Notes: a model not told the origin generated them from the letters alone. Shown: positions 23,101 through 36,081, counted from the stretch's first letter. The stretch is 64,000 bases of DNA from Clitopilus passeckerianus (GCA_944990035.1 CALYLX010000030.1:104723-168722), one strand, 5' to 3'. Made by a program: numbers and translations.

Positions 23101-23400
23101 TGTGCAGCACTGGCCTTGAATGAGGTTTATACGGAGGAGATACGCAGGTCCAGCCCTCCCGAATCCTAGTGATGGCACGTAGTCGAATCTAACGCGGTCA
23201 CATGCTCAGACTGGAGGGAATGATCAGCCCAATATATATAGCGGGACTATGATTGTGATTTCAATGCGTTCAAGGAAATATAATTATAGAATAAACGTTT
23301 TGTGATGCTAGGGTTCTCCACATTCGATGTTGGTCCCATTCTACTCGAGACATGATAATGCGAGGTAAATGACAGTCAAGAGTCAAGATGTCTACAAATC

Positions 23401-26400
23401 TTATGATGGTGTGGGATCCTCGTCCTCTGGCTGTTCGGGGGTGTCTGAGATTTCACTTGCTAGAGGAGAGCTAGGAGCATTCGGGGCCCTCAACCTTCGA
23501 GGTCGCCGGGTCGTCGCAGGTAATGGAGATGGCGGGGGAGGCACTGAGAAGCCATCGGATTTTAGTGCAGCCAACAGGTCACGAGCCTTGTCTCCTAGGT
23601 CATCCTTAGACACTGAACTATCAAGAAGGATCTGGAGCGGCTGTTGGGCAGTTGGCTCGGCACTAGGTCGTGCACGGCGCGCTTTACGAACTGGATCGCC
23701 AGTCATCAGTTTCTTGAGTGCATTGTCTAAGACTTCGGTGTTCTCGTTTTCAGCGGCCTCAAGCTCCTTCTGGCGGGCGAGGCGGTTCTGTTCCATAGCT
23801 TGCTTGCGTTTTTCTGTCGCCTCCTTCTCTTCCGCAGCCGTCCGGTTTTCAACCTGACATTTCTATGATACGACGTCAACGTGAGAAAGTCTTCCAGGTG
23901 CCGTCCGCGAACTAACTCACCCGATAGGAAGTAACAAACGTTTTGAAGGTCCCGTAAAATTCTGAAGACGACATGTTCCTATCCTCTTCGCCGTAGTAGC
24001 TGACGACGTCGGTGAAGGTTGAATCGGCGTTGTTAATGTCGTGGATCAGATCCTCCATCTTTCCAGTTGCTTTCTGAGCAAACGACCACATCTGTCGTCC
24101 GTATCTGTCCTTGGGATCTAGGTCCGTGAAGTGCTCCTCGAGCTCTTCTTTGATACGTTTGAGTCCATCGCGTAACTCAGCGAGAGTCTTTCGGAGGTCT
24201 TGCAGATTAACTGTGTATGTGCTTTCAGCCGACTGAGAGCACTGTTACAACGACAGATCACTTATACCTCTGTAAGCTTCTGCAGGTTTCTCCAACTCGT
24301 TCAAGAACTCTTCCATTTCAGGGAATTGTTTGTTCACAGTTCGCTCCAGGAAGTGTAGAAGAGTCGTGTTGTTCACGGACTTAGTATCCACAAGCTACAT
24401 GAAGCAAAGGTTAGTTTCAAGCATCAGGAATGTCGCAGCGTACTTGCCTTGTTGATACTGCTCACTCTGAACCCGAAAGCACCTCCTTTGATACCTGTCC
24501 CATTCATGTAGTTACCGATTAACAGAATTAACTAGAAGGACAGCGTCAGTCAGCTCGCAGACATCATGGTGAAAGTTGCGCGAACACTGAGCAATTCCTT
24601 GAAATGCTTGGCTTCAAGGAGAGACCTTCCAGCGTCCGAAAGTCTGCGAGCGCCCTGTTTAATTACCGAGATTCAGCTTGTTTACAGGCGGCAGAACACT
24701 TCGTACCTCATCAAGCAGAGACCAGTTCTCTTCGAAAGTGACTTTGTATAGCATTCCCTCGATGCGAGGACCTAACCGGTCAATCTGAATGAGCTGTACC
24801 ATCAGACGATCTGAGGGATGCAGCCCCGCTAGTTCGTCAGGATCAGCATTTCGATAGACATTTAGTTTGCCGACCTGCGTTGGTCTGAGATTATGCACAA
24901 TCAAGTTGGGTAGAAGACATACTTGTTCAGGGGAAGGTAGTACTCGCTTGAGTTCGTCGAGGAAGAGATGCGTGCATAAGTTCTGGTCAAAATCTCTAAT
25001 CCGTCTGGCGACTTCCTCCGGTTCTGTATTTCGGATGGGCTTCATAAGAATTTCTGTGATTGGAAGCATTGGTTAGCCGCTGAGTGTTTTTCGAGCTCCC
25101 TATCACGTACCAATGCGCTTCTTGGTATCCTGGTCCAAAACACTCTTGAGTTCTGCTCGTTTCTGACGCGCTAAAACGACTTAAGTCAGATCCAAAATAA
25201 ACATGATATTGTATTCTTTACCCATGAGGTTGATAACAAGTTGCTTCGCCTTGAAATCTTCTTCCATTTCCCTCCAGACACCGTCTAATTGAAGTTTCTG
25301 AAGCATCTCCATTTCCTTGTCAGCCTGCTCAACATTCCAAATTGTCTTGCCAACTTGTTGATGAGGAAGTTTGTCCCACTGAAGCTGCTTCATTTTGATG
25401 CTCGGAGTCAATGGCATTTCTTTGCGTAGCGCTAATAGGTTGCCGATGTTTGCTCCTAGCAGACCAGAATTTCGGGAGCTGTGAGCCGAAGTCGATGTGG
25501 ATGAGAAGCCTTTGGAAGGGGGTGGTGGCGGTGGCGGCGGTGGAGAACTCGACGAGGAAGTAGGAGCAGACAACTTGAGACCTGGCGGAGGTGGCGGAGG
25601 TGGCGGAGGTGGCGGTGGCGGAGGACCCCCAGGAGCAGAGAGAAATCCTCCTGGAGGCGGCGGTGGAGGAGGGGGTGGGGGTGGGGGAGATGGTGCAATA
25701 GAGGAAGGAGTGGTGGACGTCAAATCACCCTTTTCAGGTAACTTATCGCTGTTGATGTCAATTTGTGGGAGATCGCCCTTGGCAGAAGCAGCTTCGCTGC
25801 CTAGCGTCAAGGAGCTCTCCTCTGTAAGGTTAGAAAATCCGCTCTTCGTGGATTGGGTATATTCACTATCGTCGTCGCGGGGTCTCGGCGATGCCGAACG
25901 ACTAGAATCCAGCTCAGCCTGCTCTTCCGGAGGTGAGAGGAGGCCTTTGGCCGCCCAACTAGGTTCCCCCTTGAGGCCAGGTCGTTGGGTTCGACGTGGG
26001 GAGCCTCTGATACTCCTCGATGAGAGAGAACCTGCTGGCGAGGAAGACTACAAGATCTGAGGATCCATCGATTCGAATGTTAACTGACACCTACCATGCC
26101 TGCCGCCATCTGTTGCTGTATCTGTTCTTGTGCATCTGCATCGTCCGCATCCATGAACTGCGAGACCCGGCCGTTTTCATCGATGAGGTTTACCGGTTGT
26201 CCCACTTTAGATACTTTCTTACTTCCAGCGCGTCGAGTACGCCTCAGGCTTGATTTGCCGGGAGTCGCATCAAGGTCCTCATCTACGCCGTCATCACCCT
26301 CGAGCTGACGGCTTGTGGAGCGTCGGTGCCGGATGGTATTCCCTTCGCGACCTTCCAGAATGTTGATGGTTTTCCGACGCTGGAAGTCCTTCTCAAGCTT

Positions 26401-28769
26401 CTGTACGAGCGCCTGCCTCTGCTCCAGAGCACCGCCGCCAAACACATCGGCACCTTTCCCCAAATCTTTCAGCATCCTGAACAACTCCATTATCTGCTGT
26501 TCTAACTGAAGTATTCGCTCTTCGTAGCCTGTCTTTTGTGCCTGGAGCTGGCTTTGAAGGCGCATGGTAGTTTCTCTTGAGACGGAGAGCTTTTCCTCCA
26601 TATGAGAAAGCTGCCCTTTCAGTTTACCGACCATACCCTCCTCGCCTTGGGCAAGCTCCTCCTCCAATGACTCCTTCTCTATCTTCAACCTGGCAGCGGT
26701 GATTCGTGCCTCGTTTGCTTCGGCTTCCAGCATTTGAAGGCGGTCAGCCTCATTGAAATACGAGATTATGCGTTCCACAGACTGCCCAAATCGTTGTTCT
26801 GCCTTGGCTAGCTTCTTGTCCAAGACCACATCGGTGACCAGGGAGTCGATAAGCTGGTAATAATGCACGAGTGGCTGCCCTTCATCCTTGATCAACAGCA
26901 AATGTTGCATCATCGACAAGAAGTAGTCTTTAGCCCGGGTATCCTGGGTACGAGCATATATGGCGTTGAAGACATCTTGGGGATTCCTGAGATCTTGCAA
27001 AATCTCTTCGTCCAGCCTCTCGCGGAGTTGGATCTCATCATCGGCGAGTATCTGTTCGATGCGCCCTAGTTGTTCTTCGATCGTAGGCATACCGAAGTTC
27101 CGGCAGAGGAGCTTGATTCTGTCGAATCCTGCAGCTTCCATTTGAGAGCGGTAATGCAGTCGCAAATCCAGATCATCGATTCCTGTTAGTATAGCCATGA
27201 TGAGGAGAAGATTCGCAAGCTATTTTGAACATGAGCGATAGTAATTACATTAGAGCTCAATCCACCTACCGCGTATTCATTCATTGAACTCTCGCTCCCG
27301 CCACCTCGCTTGATCTCCTCACTTGCACCCACTTTGCTTCCCAAGATCCCTCTACCGGAAAGAGCGATTTCAAGGCTCTTGAACCAGTAGTCGTAACATC
27401 CTCCATCCCCGTTGTTGTTGGAACTCAATGCCTCTAGGCCAGCGGTTACAAGTTGACACGACTCGGGAAGTAGAGGTCGATAAACAGCCAGAAAGGAGAG
27501 GATATCCAGGACAATCTTGCGTGTGTGTATTTGCGATGAGTTGAGTGCTGATGCAATTTGGGTGACAATTTGATGGTGGTTAATAGCTTCTCGAGCAGCA
27601 TTCTATGACAATAACAATGAGCTGAGTCGTAGCAAGGAAGGGAATGGAGAACCTACAGGTTGATTGAGTATATGTTTTAAACATCGCACAACTTCGTATT
27701 CAAGAGTTGCATCTGGTTCCCGCCTGCATGAGAAGGATCAGTATCGCATTCAAGTCTATACGCAATGGACTCACCTAACAGGACCTTTCCTACTAATGTG
27801 CATTAAAGCCTGTGCTAGTACTGACGGGCCTTGCATGACCATAAACTTCTGGAACCAGTCTACTGGCTTGCTCCTCAAATTGACCAATAGGCTACCCGCT
27901 TGCTTCGGGGTGATAGTCTTGTCGAGAAACTTCTTGATGTACCATTCTGGGGAATCTTGGACGATGACATTGGAAAGCCCTGTATCAGTGGTACGACGCG
28001 ACTGAATATCCCTTTCCCTTTCTTCCTTCCAGCGAATTTGTTCGTGATTGAATACGATATGCCACTTCTGGTCAATTGAGAGGGTATCGAGCTTGCCCAG
28101 GTCTCGTGTACGAGTAACGTTTTCGAACAGGGCTTCGACTTCCTCATCGGTGCTCGGGCGAGGAAAGTTAAAGGCGTCTAGGTGATGGTTTGACCGATTG
28201 TGGTGGAAGAGTGTATTTGATCCATAACTTTCAGATGAAGACAGCGAGGGGGCATATCTGGAGGTTCGGCTCGCTTCTGACCTTGTCGTAGCAGTGGACA
28301 TTGGCCGTGCAGACGGCCTACTGGAGGATGGCGTTGAAAAATGGGTGAAGTCTTGAACCTGTGGGCTTCGGGCACCTGAGGAGGTAGAGGCATGGCTTTG
28401 GCGAACTCGGGATGACTGAGGGGTCTGAGGGAGTTGCTTGGTGAAGGCAGAGGGTGCAGATTCCTCGTAGAGCGTTGAAGAGTCAGCTGTGGACACCGAA
28501 GTACTCGGCGAGCCAGGTCGTCTAGTGTTATAGCCATGTTGTTCGTATACACGATCCCTTTCTGCCCTTAGACGAGGGCCGAACTTGTTGAACTCTGTGC
28601 CTGTAGCGGTGAGGGCGGGGTTCGTATTGGGTGCTGAGATACCGCCTCTCGGTGAGGGCGACAAGGGAGGGCCCAATTTGTCATAAGGAATGGATCTTTC
28701 GTTAAGGTCTTGAATTGAAAGCGAAGATTGACGGGGCCTGCCCGTTATACGGCCTATCAAGTTGTCCAT
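23401..28769 (-). CDS. Diaphanous-related formin (Bni1/SepA type)
   Basis: Nucleates and elongates linear actin filaments for polarised growth and septation under Rho GTPase control. The ATG at 28769 (MDNLIGRITGRPRQ) opens a Ser/Pro-rich region. The GTPase-binding domain follows at about 28150-27790 (LDTLSIDQKWHIVFNHEQ, SPEWYIKKFLDK), then FH3 (about 27700-26760) and a coiled coil (26760-26400). FH1 at 25720-25500 has three proline runs of roughly 9-14 residues. FH2 runs from about 25420 (MKQLQWDKLPHQQVGKTIW) to 23950, with the signature GNYMNGTGIKGGAFGF near 24500. The C-terminal autoinhibitory DAD motif LDNALKKLMTG precedes a basic RKARRARP stretch near 23700. About ten introns. It shares a 102-bp divergent promoter with the PEBP-like gene. 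Confidence 0.95.
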
Positions 28770-28830
28770 GAAGTTGGAGGACTGGACGTGATGATGGTAA
28801 ACAACGGACGTCCATCACCGCCACCGGCTC

Positions 28831-28837
28831 TATAAAG
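28831..28837 (+). promoter_or_regulatory. TATA box of the PEBP-like gene
   Basis: TATAAAG, 35 bp before the ATG at 28872, inside the 102-bp divergent region shared with the formin gene. Confidence 0.5.
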
Positions 28838-28871
28838 ACTCAATCCAAACCACCACCATTCTTTAAGAAAA

Positions 28872-30041
28872 ATGCTTTCACTCGTTTATTTGACTGCAAT
28901 TGCTGCTTGCTTCCAGACTGCTGTTGCTCAGTCTACCGACATTCCTCTCCAGTTGTCTGCCATCGAGGCTCACTTCCAGCAGGCTCAGCTAGTTCCGTCT
29001 TTGTTGCCTACATTCGACCCAGCTGCTCTTCTTAGCATTAACTACCCTGGTCAGTACCAGCATCGTTGGCCAGCCTGTGTCGCGCTTAACCCACTCTCAC
29101 TCTAGGCGTTGGAGATGTTACCCCAGGCCAACCTCTAAACAAAGACCGTTAGTGCCCTCAGTGTTATACCGCGCACGCCATATGGACCTTATTCCCTGTC
29201 ATAGAAACTGGCCCGCAGCCAACCGTTACCATTACGCCTGCCAACAGCACCGTCAGCTTGTCTGGCAAGTTTACGATCGCCATGGTAGACGCTGATATCG
29301 TTGGGTCTACGAACCCCGATGGTGTCAATCGTCATTGGCTTCTCAATGGTGTTGAGGTGACGGGTATGTCAATTCGCTTTTCGTCCCTATACACGTTGTT
29401 TACGCGTGAAATTTATCTTAGACAACAAGATCAGCAACGCGTCAGCTACCGCTATTACTGCGTACGCTGGCCCAGGACCTGCCGCAGGCAGTGGTCCCCA
29501 TCGGTGGGTTCTCTTGGCACCATGCCAGCGAATGACATTACTGAATGCCAAGCACATCCAGTTATGTGATCATCCTCTACCAGCAACCTGATTCTTTTCC
29601 TGCGCCTGAGGGTCTCTCCCAGCCTATTGGAGTGACACGCATGGATCTCAATGCCTATGTCAAGGTACGTTTCTGACACGATCAAGAAAGGAATCAATCC
29701 TGACGAAACGACATTCACAGAATAGCGGACTTGGTCCCCTCGTTGCTGTAAGATTTCCTCAACTTTTCGAATTTAGAGATATGAAATTGACACCGATGCT
29801 TTTTAAGGCGAACTACGTGACCGTTGAAGAAGGCACTGCAACCGTCTCCGCCCCTGCGACCTCTGCTGTTGTCAGCTCCACTCTTGCCCCAGCCTCTAGT
29901 ACCACTAGTGGAACGTCCTCTGGCACCGGCACTGAGTCTGGCTCAGCTCCGGAGCCCACCACGACTAACGGAGCTTTACAGCATGGGCTGACTGCTCTAT
30001 TCGCGCCCATCGCTGGTTTTGTCGCTGTAGCTATGTTGTAA
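28872..30041 (+). CDS. Secreted, probably GPI-anchored phosphatidylethanolamine-binding-like (PEBP) protein
   Basis: MLSLVYLTAIAACFQTAVAQ is a clear signal peptide. After splicing, the PEBP core reads TGPQPTVTITPANSTV, FTIAMVDADIVGS, VNRHWLLNGVEV and AGPGPAAGSGPHRYVIILYQ, the latter matching the family's GPH-R-Y-ligand segment. The typical catalytic-pocket motif DPDAP is represented only by VDADIVG. A Ser/Thr-rich spacer and a hydrophobic tail (GLTALFAPIAGFVAVAML) end at 30041, as in GPI-anchored proteins. At least six exons: introns at about 29050-29105, 29149-29205, 29364-29421, 29509-29559, 29665-29720 and 29748-29808. PEBP proteins bind lipids or act in signalling; the role of this extracellular form is not known to me. 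Confidence 0.85.
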
Positions 30042-30320
30042 GCTATGAAGTGCATGGACCTGTAGTGACAACCTTAAAATATGATTCGATGGCATTGGCT
30101 CGCAGCCATTGTGGTTCGCTAAATTGCTCTGGACCACTAAGACCCAAATACCAAGGTTCGGACCGGGTGCTCGGCAACAAACAGCATCAATGGATCGTTT
30201 AATTTTCGCGATAAATACATAGCAAGTAGAGAGCAACACCATGTGCATATGACAATAACAGATGGCGAACCACATATCAGGAGCTTAACTCTCGTATCTC
30301 TGCCTCGCCTGCAAGAACGA

Positions 30321-33040
30321 TTAGGATCTTGTGCCAGAAAGAAACTGATGAATAGGGCTCACCGCATCCTGGGCCATTTGTACATAACCTGAATAGCCTT
30401 CTGTGTACTTCGTGATATCCTTTCCCTTGCTAGCTCCAAGACCGACACCCGAAGCATATATGGCTGTGGGACTAAAGGAAATTATTAGTGTCAAGAACAA
30501 CTTCAACCATCCCCTACTCCACCTACATTGGATCAACCCTTCCTTCGCCATTCGTCCCAAGGCCAGATCCTTCAGTCCACCCCATCATCTTAAGCAACTT
30601 ATTCCCAACATTGTTCGCATCCTCTCCCGGATTGACGACTGGTGGGGGTGGCGAAGGTGCGGGAGGAACGTCGTACTTCTTGGCTTTGTAGCTCGAATCA
30701 GCTTCGACTACTGGAGCGTCGGGTTGATTGAACAGCGTGCGCCTTTCCGACGCCCGGTCACGATATTTGGGTTGATCTGTGGCCTGTGCCTTTCGACCTG
30801 CAAGCTTTGTTCGAGCGACCTCTTGCAAAGCTGAATCTTTCATGTTTTTCTGAGCAAAAATCAGCAGGTGCCTTTGCTCAGCAAATCTAAAACCAAACCT
30901 TATGAAGCTCTGACTCCCTGTTATGCCGCTTGAGCTGATCCGCGGACTTGAACTGTCTGGCACACAGTAGACACATCAAGGCAGCAACATCGGAAAATTC
31001 GAAGTCATTCTCAGGAGTGTTGCTCGTCTCGACATGCACACTGGCTTGTACGACGGGCTATATATGCGCAGGCCGTGAGTCATTGAAGTATGATCGGATG
31101 GTTGGCACGTACCACTGGCGTAACTTCTGGCGTGCTAGAATGTCCGGTCAACTCTTCTTGCACTTGGTTCCATTTGGTGATGTTGTTAGCAGTCTAAAAC
31201 ACCGTGATAAGCCTTCGCATTCTGGAATGCCCGGCAGGAATATACCTTCTTGCTCGCGATAAGAGGTGCGACTTTCTGGCCAGTGACTGAGCAACCTGGG
31301 ATCAAACACCGGACTTGAAAACCAAACAAATCAGCCTACTCTTCTTTACTTCTGTCGATGTGTCTTCCAGATTCTCGTCATCCTCCCCACCACCTGAATC
31401 ATCCATTGAGAATCCTAATGTCACTGGTTTGGCTAGGATGTTGTCAGTTGAGCTTAAATTACCAATCAACAAACCACTCACCAGCAGACTTAGTTGTGAG
31501 TTTGCCAAAGCTAAGCGTCAACGGCTTGTCTGACACCGGCAGAGTCGAAGGTGCCAGAGGTAATGGCCGCAGAGCAGCAGCCTCTGCGTCAGCTGGACAG
31601 CGTATCAATAGTGGAAATCCGTCAGAGGAGAAATGACCTACGTTTCTTCTTCTTCTCTTTCTTCTCCTTCGTAGTGGATATGTTGGCCACAGGTTCTTCG
31701 ACTTTGAATTCTAACACAGCTACTGTCGAGCTATCATCCCAGTAACGGACCCAATTGCCTGGAGAGCCTCCAAGGTTGCTTGTGGACTGCAAACAGGCCT
31801 CGTCACGGGATAGGAAGTCCGTCACTGGTTGGAACGAGTAGGGATGTGCAAATGAAGCAGCAACTGGTCTGTCGGAGATACGAAAACCAGAAGGGTGGAA
31901 AGTTGCATCCATCGTTGCCGCTAATACAGCCGATGCAGACTAAGAAATGATGTGAGTGGCTTGTCTACCAGAGAGGAAGAACAAACAAACCGCAGTGTCA
32001 ACAAACTCGACGAAAGCAAATCCAAAGCTAGCCATAGTCACTTTGTCCTTGATGAGGATTATTCTCCGCATACCTTTGGCACCCTTGGTACCAGGACCAG
32101 ACGAATATAGCATAGCCTGGTGGATTGCTTGAGGGCCAGATAGGGGATCCAATCCCCTAAATAGCAAGACTGGTCCTTGAGAGTTTCCGATATCTCTAGT
32201 CCCATCATTGGTATTCCCTCGATTTGCTCGACCTTTATCGTGAGGTGTAGCACTTTGAGAGTAATCAATCTTGACTCTCCTTCCATTATGGGGAGTGTTC
32301 GTCTCGAGAGCCTTGTAGAATGCCGCAGACGCAGAAGCGCCGTGCGATGCGGGCGGAGGGACTTGAATGAAAGGAAATATCGGGTCCACGAAGGCACGAG
32401 CGTGCTCGGTTGTTGCAAATTGGGCAAAACCGAAGCCCTTGGAAACACCTTGTAAAATCCAATTCCACAAAACGTCAATGCATGTGCAAAGTGAATACAA
32501 ATTTGCAAGTGCCTGTTGTTTTGTCTCGTATGATTGTGACGGTTTCGACTGAGCACCCGTTGCTTGAGAGGTAGGCTTGCAGCTAGTCGACAGAAGTTCA
32601 AAAATTGCCCAAATGAGATGATATAGACGACCTACATCGCTCTCCGTAAAGTCAGGATCCAGCCCAAGGAAAATAACATGAGGGCTTGGTTCTGAAGGAA
32701 CCAGACGCTTCTTGCCGCCGAAGCCTGGTCCCCGTCGATCGTCGTGCCCATAATCATGGGCTCCTGGGTGTCCCAGACGGCCTGGTCCTGCTTCCTCACC
32801 GCCCGAGGCCACGTTCTGAGACTGAAATCCCTAAAATGAGAAGCATGAGGATTCTGCGCCTATTCAGTGGCTACCGCTGGGTTCACGAAGACTCACCCCA
32901 TTATTGTACTTTCTTCTCTTTCCATCGTTATGGTAGTCTTCTTCTCGGCCTCTCACATTTCCTCTATCGTTATAAGAACCTCCCCATGAACTCTCGGCCC
33001 AAGTATCTTTCCCTTGATCCCATTCTCTGTTGTATGCCAT
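30321..33040 (-). CDS. RNA-binding protein with two RRMs, a C2H2 zinc finger and a G-patch (RBM5/RBM10-like)
   Basis: Starts MAYNREWDQGKDTW at 33040 with an Arg/Gly/Asp-rich leader. RRM1 begins HVIFLGLDPDFTESDV near 32680 and closes with GVSKGFGFAQFATTEHARAF. RRM2 runs from VLLFRGLDPLSG near 32170 to MASFGFAFVEFVDTA near 32010. A lysine-rich stretch (about 31640) and a CLIPGCSVTGQKVAPLIASK block follow. A U1-type zinc finger CLLCARQFKSADQLKRH lies near 30940, and a G-patch NVGNKLLKMMGWTEGSGLG at about 30610-30560 is joined across an intron to ASGVGLGASKGKD. The domain order matches RBM5/RBM10 splicing regulators, which act in early spliceosome assembly. An OCRE domain was not seen. It diverges from the NDUFB4-like gene with only 110 bp between start codons. 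Confidence 0.85.
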
Positions 33041-33150
33041 GAGGAAGATGAGAGTTCGCAGTTGAAGGACAATTGATGTGTAAACAACGAGTAAACAAAC
33101 GACCTTCACCACCTCGCCTGCCCACTCTTCACACACACTGCCAATAGACC

Positions 33151-33592
33151 ATGGGTGCAAATCGTACGTATAGTCTCGGACTTGTATTTAAATATGAACT
33201 AACTTCTTTCTTTGCTAGCACTTGTCAAGGTTTGTTACAAAAGCTGCCTCCACGAAATATTTTTGACATCCGAATCATAGGACGATCCCGCTTTCGAACG
33301 GTTCAACCGTATGGTGCGTCCGGAAGTCACTGTTATCACTCAGCGTTATCTAATAACATTCATTTAATCCTTAGAGAGAAGATGCATACAAGACTTTCCG
33401 GTGGACTAGGAAAACGACCACGACAGCTGTGGTTGCTGGTATCGCCCTCCCTCTTCTCGCCTATTGGAGTGCAACCCATTACCAAGTACGTGGAGAGACC
33501 TACTCTAGGCTGACTCTAGCTAATCTTTCGCCTTGTTGCTCTAGGACAAGTTCAACTGGAGAGCACGAAAAGGCCAACCTTTAACTCAGTGA
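33151..33592 (+). CDS. Small mitochondrial protein resembling complex I subunit NDUFB4
   Basis: Five short exons join to a protein of about 75 residues. It starts MGANPLVKDDPAFERFNRM, continues REDAYKTFRWTRKTTTTAVV, then a single hydrophobic segment (AGIALPLLAYWSATHY), and ends DKFNWRARKGQPLTQ. Splice sites are canonical: the first exon is only 13 bp (ATGGGTGCAAATC), and the last intron (about 33485-33544) precedes GACAAGTTC. The pattern MGANPLV, RED-YKTFRWT, one membrane helix, and RKGQPL is what I recall for fungal NDUFB4-like accessory subunits of NADH:ubiquinone oxidoreductase. The identification is from memory of the pattern, so moderate confidence in name but high in gene structure. Confidence 0.65.
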
Positions 33593-33768
33593 TTCCCCCA
33601 TACAAATACTAAAGTGGTGCCCGACTCGGGCAACTAGCCCTCTGGTGGCCAATGGACCGACCCCAAATGCATCCCACCAATCTCTAAACAGATGGCAAAC
33701 CAGCTATTAGCCGCATTAGAGAGTTTGTACCCGAATTAGAATAATAAAATGTTATACATGGGAAAGCT

Positions 33769-34567
33769 CTAAATTCGCTTGCATAGCTCTATAGCGACCT
33801 TGCACCCTGCCCCTACCACACTACTTAAGAGGGCATGAGCAGGTGCTCTCTGAGAAAAGTTCTCTACAGCAATATCCTGATGCTCTAATTCATCATCCCG
33901 GAATTCTTTGATGACCTCCTGTAGAGCTGGAATGCTGGGGTGGTCCTGTGGCAGGCTCTCCATTTCCTTCAATTGACTATGGGTAGATTAATGCCATGAA
34001 TATAAACAGATGGATAAGGATGAGAATGCTCACTCATCGTAATGTTCCCCGATGACGGTTTCTACCGCCTCCGTGCAGGCCATAGCGGCTTCACGGCCCA
34101 TTAATGCAGTTGCAGCACCCAATCCGAAACCGGCAACTTTTGCAACTTCAGATAGTATGGTAGGACGTACACGGTGCTGAACTTGAAGCTTATTCATGAC
34201 TGCAAGGTGTTTCTTCTCTTGGTCCCACATTTCCTGTAGACAGTCTAAATGGGATGTCGCTGAATCTGTGAAGACATACCTGAATTAAAGGGCCAGTCTT
34301 AGGGTCTCGTCCCAGGACGGCGAGCTGGCCCTTGTAAATCCAATTAGCTGCAACTTCGCCAGCTTGGTCGACACGAAGAGCACTGTCAAGAACCTGCCTC
34401 TGATGGGCGTCCAAACCAGCTGGAGTTTCAGACACAGCAGGTACATTGGCGCTGGCCCGATCAGTGTACATGCTCGATGGTAACTGCCTGGCCGTGCTGT
34501 GACATCGGGAAAGCAGAAATTTTCCTGAGCGAGAACGACCACAAGCTGCAATGACGGTGGGGGACAT
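33769..34567 (-). CDS. COQ7: COQ7, 5-demethoxyubiquinone hydroxylase
   Basis: Hydroxylates demethoxyubiquinone in the penultimate step of ubiquinone synthesis on the matrix side of the inner mitochondrial membrane. The ATG at 34567 gives MSPTVIAACGRSRSGKFL, an Arg/Ser-rich mitochondrial presequence; the codon at 34576 in the same frame is TTG and is not used. Di-iron ligand segments are DQAGEVAANWIYKGQ, EMWDQEKKHL, EAVETVIGEHYDEQ and FRDDELEHQDIA. The protein ends GCKVAIELCKRI. Two introns (about 34030-33970 and 34290-34230). It is divergent from the next gene. Confidence 0.95.
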
Positions 34568-34825
34568 GGCAGTCAAGGTCTTATATAGCGAAGCTTACAT
34601 CAACATCGCATATCCAAGCTCATCCCCAGTTGCAAAATACGCTTGCTTGCAGATTTCTTTCCTTTGAAACGTCATTTACTAGCAGTTGTCTTCAATTATA
34701 ACAACAGGCTCAATTGCACCAGGAGCTCCCTGAAGGTCCACACCATGTTAGGAATTATGTAAGTTAACCGATATCCATGTCAACCGTGGGTGGCGGTCGT
34801 TTGAAGCTCTCAACTTTCAACTACA

Positions 34826-35935
34826 ATGTCGTCCAAGTGCGCATCCCATTCAACCTATAAATTCAACTAGAAATCTGACCAGGAGCTTAGCTTTAAGCCA
34901 GTCGACAACTTTGATCCCGCAAAGGAGAAAGATTGGGCTGCTAATCTCGGTACAGAAACAACGATGCCATTGTCTCCTTTACCCATCTAACGTTCTTCAG
35001 GCATGCTGGACTGGGACGAAACGCGAATCCTCTTTACCAAACGCACCCTCATTGAGTTTTTGAAGTATGGATCTATCTTATTAACCTCTGTTCTGGGTTA
35101 ATGCAACGCGCTTCCAGGTATACAGGCACGACCGTTGACCCCAACTTCACGAACATTAGCAAACTGCCCCGTTGGTGTTTGTTAATTAGATTCTGTGCCT
35201 CAGTCTTACCATCTTTAGGGTACGCTAAGTTCGGCAAGCTAGCCACCTCGAACGATCAGCAAGAGGCTGCCACTACCAGCGATGCGAACACAAGCGCGAC
35301 AGACGCCCGAGATGGGGACTTCAAACCCACGCGACGTGTTAGGCAGGTGCCGGGGGGGCCGACCTCAGATATTTTTGGCCAACATGATGATGAAGATGCA
35401 CTTTCCACTGCTCCTCCCAAACCAGGCACACAGGTGCGCTCAGAAAGCCCGAGTTAGCGCAGAGAGCTGAGTGCGTTACAGGCAACAAACAGCCCGAAGA
35501 TACAGGACGTCAACAAGGAGTAGGCCCTTTAGTCCTGTCTTGCCCATGGCGTCGCTGATTTTCAAGCAGGCAAACGCAGGAGTCTGAAGGTGGGATGGCA
35601 TGGGACCCTTCCAAAGCAAGGCAAGACTTCATACCAACTCGAAAGTATGTGATTCTTTTCGAAGCTCAGCTTTACGAGGTCTCATATCGGCTCACAGGGT
35701 CCGCGAGCGGCCTGGAGGAAGGGATAGCTTTTGGGATGCTCCAGAGGATGAGGCGTTCAAGCCCACTCGCAAGTGAGTGTCACGTTCCCACTTTCCATGG
35801 TGATCGTCTAACAATGAATATAGGGTTCGGGAACGCCCAGGAGGCAAGGACAGTATTGATGGAGTAAGTATCAAGTTGCTTCCATACCTTGCCAATCTGA
35901 CACCGAGAATCCTTCAGCTTTTCGGAGATGAGTGA
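34826..35935 (+). CDS. Jupiter/HN1 (JPT)-like protein with repeated FKPTR-VRERPGG motifs
   Basis: Spliced start MSSKELSFKPVDNFDPAKEK, then a conserved N-terminal block LGMLDWDETRILFTKRTLIE and YTGTTVDPNFTNISKLPRW. A disordered Thr/Asp-rich region leads to three copies of a short basic/Pro-Gly-Gly motif: FKPTRRVRQVPGGPTSDIFG (35323-35370), FIPTRK-VRERPGGRDSFW (35629-35720) and FKPTRK-VRERPGGKDSID (35758-35855). An intron cuts copies 2 and 3 at the same codon (Lys AA|G). A last intron (about 35863-35917) probably joins to LFGDE and a TGA at 35933-35935. The motif resembles the PPGG-type repeats of HN1/Jupiter microtubule-associated proteins; function here is unknown. Middle exon boundaries (35440-35600) are uncertain. 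Confidence 0.65.
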
Positions 35936-36081
35936 AAATAGGCAGAGCGGTTGGCGGACAACATAGCGAATGTATTTGTATCCCCAGTGAATATGTCGTA
36001 GCACCGACAAAAATAGCAAAAGATACCAACGATAACCCAACTGCTGAAAGATTTGAAAACGAAGGAAACGAAAAATCTCAC

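Noticed and set aside
25497..26060. Plus-strand frame encoding long polyglycine runs
   Set aside because: It is the antisense of the formin FH1 proline runs; the minus-strand gene is well supported.
34579..34589. TATATAAG-like string before COQ7
   Set aside because: Only about 15 bp from the start codon, too close for a TATA box to direct a normal transcript.
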